Of a stretch of DNA of 53,573 bases, positions 52,035 through 53,573 are shown piece after piece. Every line of letters starts with the position of its first letter. Within the stretch, counting starts at the first letter, position 1. The DNA is from Verrucomicrobiales bacterium (GTDB lineage Bacteria > Verrucomicrobiota > Verrucomicrobiia > Verrucomicrobiales > DEV007): the NCBI GenBank assembly GCA_029213265.1, contig JARGNG010000028.1, forward strand, positions 1-53,573, given 5' to 3'. Made by a program: the position numbers and the translations under genes. Below the pieces are notes generated by a model. It saw only the letters and a list, made by a program, of their open reading frames with translations. It was not told the DNA's origin and searched no databases.

Positions 52035-52630
52035 CCAAACCTCTCCCCTCCCCGTTCGCCGCGCAGGCGAACGGCAGCGGCACTTCCGCCGACATAGGCA
52101 ACGATCGCTTTGCGACCTTCCCAGCAGCCCCCCTTTTCACCGGGCTCGGAAACATAGGTTCCGTTCCCGCTGGTACCATCCATCACGAGAGGCCAGTTCG
52201 AGCGACTCGTGTCCGTCAATCCGGCCACATAGGCAAAGTGATTTTCACCCGGCTCCAGAATTTCATCCAGCTCTTCGATGCGGTTGTCGGCCTGCTTGCC
52301 ATAGTTCGAACGTGCCACGGCGAAGATCGCCTCTGTGTCGATGTAGTAGGGAATGAGATCGCGGAAGGCATCGTTCGAAGACACGATCTCCTCACCTTCA
52401 TAGGTCTCCTCCACCGGAAACACTCCCTGATTGTCTCCGGCCCAGGCCCGCAAGCCCATCACGATGCTTCTCGCGTTCGCCGTCGAGCGTGCCATTTGGG
52501 CATTCATCATGGCGAGTTTGATTCCGGGAAACGCGATCGTCGTCAGGACCGCCATGATCGAAACCACGGTCATCAGTTCGATCAGCGTGAAGGCCTCGGG
52601 CGTTTTCGTATTTTTTCTTGGTAGGATCAT
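52031..52630 (-). CDS. Type II secretion-like pseudopilin (C-terminus possibly altered)
   Basis: 199 residues. Prepilin-peptidase site EAFTLIELMTVVSIM (A/F cleavage instead of the usual G/F) precedes a hydrophobic helix (AVLTTIAFPGIKLAM), then a pilin body with SSNDAFRDLIPYY and NRIEELDEILEPG. It resembles the type II pseudopilins found in PVC genomes in many copies. The last residues (AAAVRLRGERGGERFG) are atypical and overlap the truncated kinase gene, so the original C-terminus may be missing. Confidence 0.85.
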   Translation of the reverse strand: MILPRKNTKTPEAFTLIELMTVVSIMAVLTTIAFPGIKLAMMNAQMARSTANARSIVMGLRAWAGDNQGVFPVEETYEGEEIVSSNDAFRDLIPYYIDTEAIFAVARSNYGKQADNRIEELDEILEPGENHFAYVAGLTDTSRSNWPLVMDGTSGNGTYVSEPGEKGGCWEGRKAIVAYVGGSAAAVRLRGERGGERFG

Positions 52631-52738
52631 TGTAGATTAGGTTTGAGGTTCAGTGCCGGGATTGAATTCTTTTTCTCCCGACGCCAACGATCCTGCTCTT
52701 CCATTGTTACCGGTTTGTTACCGTTCCGTTCTCCCTTC

Positions 52739-53290
52739 ATGAAAAACCGAGAAACCTCTCCCTGGACCACGCATGACACCCGAACGGTCTATGACAATCC
52801 CTGGATTTCCGTAGCCGAAAGCGCTGTCACCAATCCCGGAGGCGGCGAAGGGATCTACGGAGTCGTCCACTTCAAGAACCGGGCTATCGGCGTTGTTCCT
52901 GTGGATGAAGAGGGCCACACCTGGCTCGTTGGGCAATATCGATATCCCCTCAACACCTATGAATGGGAGATTCCAGAGGGAGGCTGCCCAGAGAACGAGA
53001 CCCCACTCGAAACGGCACAGCGGGAACTACGGGAAGAAACGGGACTGATGGCAACCGACTACGAAGTGCTTCTCGACAATATTTCCCTGTCGAATTCCGT
53101 CAGCGACGAACGCGCCACCATCTTTGTCGCGAGAGGGCTCACTCAGTCAGGGGCTGCACCGGAGGAAACCGAGAATCTTTGCGTCAAACGCCTTCCGCTC
53201 GCCGAGGCGATCTCTATGGTGCAGAAAGGAGCCATCACCGACGCTGTGTCCGTGATGGCTCTCTTGCGGTTAGCCGTGGACTCAAAGTGA
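52739..53290 (+). CDS. Nudix hydrolase (ADP-ribose pyrophosphatase-like)
   Basis: 183 residues from ATG at 52739. A perfect Nudix box GGCPENETPLETAQ then RELREETGL (GX5EX7REUXEEXGU). N-terminal beta strands IGVVPVDEEGHTWLVGQYRYPL and YEWEIPEGG are typical of the ADP-ribose pyrophosphatase group (NudF-like). Hydrolyses a nucleoside diphosphate derivative in the cytoplasm. Divergent from the pseudopilin, 108 nt between starts. Confidence 0.93.
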   Translation: MKNRETSPWTTHDTRTVYDNPWISVAESAVTNPGGGEGIYGVVHFKNRAIGVVPVDEEGHTWLVGQYRYPLNTYEWEIPEGGCPENETPLETAQRELREETGLMATDYEVLLDNISLSNSVSDERATIFVARGLTQSGAAPEETENLCVKRLPLAEAISMVQKGAITDAVSVMALLRLAVDSK

Positions 53291-53313
53291 GCCCACGAAA
53301 ATCTTTTCCGGGA

Positions 53314-53484
53314 CTACATGCCGGTCATGAGGCATCCGATCGCGAGAACGACGAACGAAGCGATCGCAATCCAGAATGCGTATCCGGCAATCGCGCCAAC
53401 GACGCCAAGTCCGCCGAGAATAGCGACGACGGCGAGAACAACAGAGACGAGAAATAATGGTTTGCTAGGGGCTGATAATTTCAT
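53314..53484 (-). CDS. Small two-helix membrane protein
   Basis: 56 residues from ATG at 53484, which follows a poly-T/C stretch. Two hydrophobic helices (LFLVSVVLAVVAILGGLGVVG and AFWIAIASFVVLAIGCL, each under 22 residues) joined by a short loop. No family recognised. A 16-bp tandem duplication lies 19 nt upstream in its likely promoter region. Confidence 0.6.
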   Translation of the reverse strand: MKLSAPSKPLFLVSVVLAVVAILGGLGVVGAIAGYAFWIAIASFVVLAIGCLMTGM

Positions 53485-53503
53485 TTTTTCGGGGGTTACA
53501 GTC

Positions 53504-53535
53504 AAAGCGTCTTGCAAACAAAGCGTCTTGCAAAC
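53504..53535. repeat. 16-bp tandem direct repeat
   Basis: AAAGCGTCTTGCAAAC occurs twice head to tail at 53504-53519 and 53520-53535. On the minus strand each copy contains TTGCAAG, which could be part of a duplicated -35 region or operator for the small membrane-protein gene. Confidence 0.85.
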
Positions 53536-53573
53536 ATGGGTGCAAATCTTATGCCCCGCCCGCAAAACGCAAT

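Noticed and set aside
1..53573. tRNA, rRNA, CRISPR, transposase or prophage genes
   Set aside because: No cloverleaf, rRNA core, regularly spaced direct-repeat array, transposase or phage protein was recognised on either strand by eye; a tRNAscan, Infernal and CRISPR search would settle this.

Overview
The window (about 53.6 kb, GC-rich) looks like chromosomal DNA of a free-living, probably aquatic member of the Verrucomicrobiota (PVC group). This rests on gene families typical of that group: DUF1549/DUF1553 and DUF1501 proteins with planctomycete-type cytochrome c domains, formylglycine sulfatases, a Tat-exported Gfo/Idh/MocA oxidoreductase, A/FTLIE-type pseudopilins and a histone-H1-like protein. 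Genus level cannot be read from the sequence. I saw no rRNA, tRNA, transposase, prophage or CRISPR array. Layout: 1-8744 (minus strand) is an envelope energy-transduction operon, ExbB, two ExbD proteins, a TonB-like membrane protein carrying a vWA domain, a 958-residue TPR protein, a LamG-like protein, and then a FecR-like protein cut by the left edge. 9294-16011 (minus) encodes DUF1501, PPC-domain and DUF1549/DUF1553 exported proteins. A giant cytochrome c/WD40/coiled-coil fusion (16288-19818) is transcribed divergently from it. 20022-24895 (minus) holds two sulfatases and an oxidoreductase, suggesting use of sulfated glycans. 25145-27460 (plus) has a translationally coupled LMW-phosphatase/fructosamine-kinase pair (protein deglycation) and a DUF2975/YozG-type regulator pair. 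27675-34853 (minus) carries an EF-hand protein, HtpG, two SPFH proteins and an AsmA-like protein. 34990-39335 (plus) is an envelope-lipid operon: rsmD, waaA, plsY, gpsA and a membrane protein. 39375-47211 is a mosaic of small units: an Rrf2 regulator with a small HTH-like protein, a 2-hydroxyacid dehydrogenase with a PfkB sugar kinase, rpsN, a FmdB-like zinc ribbon, SixA, a PQQ-like propeller and a Nudix protein. 47265-53484 has a membrane/coiled-coil protein, an MFS transporter preceded by a strong terminator and a possible leader peptide, a YacP-type nuclease, a histone-like protein, a two-component pair in which both proteins lack their phosphorelay parts, a pseudopilin, a Nudix hydrolase and a small membrane protein. 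The most unusual non-coding signals are: (i) eight copies of a 24-nt palindromic repeat whose stems covary between copies, as in REP elements; (ii) a 120-bp element with inverted ends after the fmdB-like gene; (iii) the putative attenuator in front of the MFS gene; (iv) tandem 14-bp and 16-bp repeats. The most interesting protein observations are the Exb motor whose TonB-like partner carries a vWA domain, and the matched truncation of the two-component pair. Most start codons were moved from the longest reading frame to an internal ATG or GTG that begins a signal peptide or family-typical N-terminus. Shine-Dalgarno sequences are weak or absent in front of most genes.
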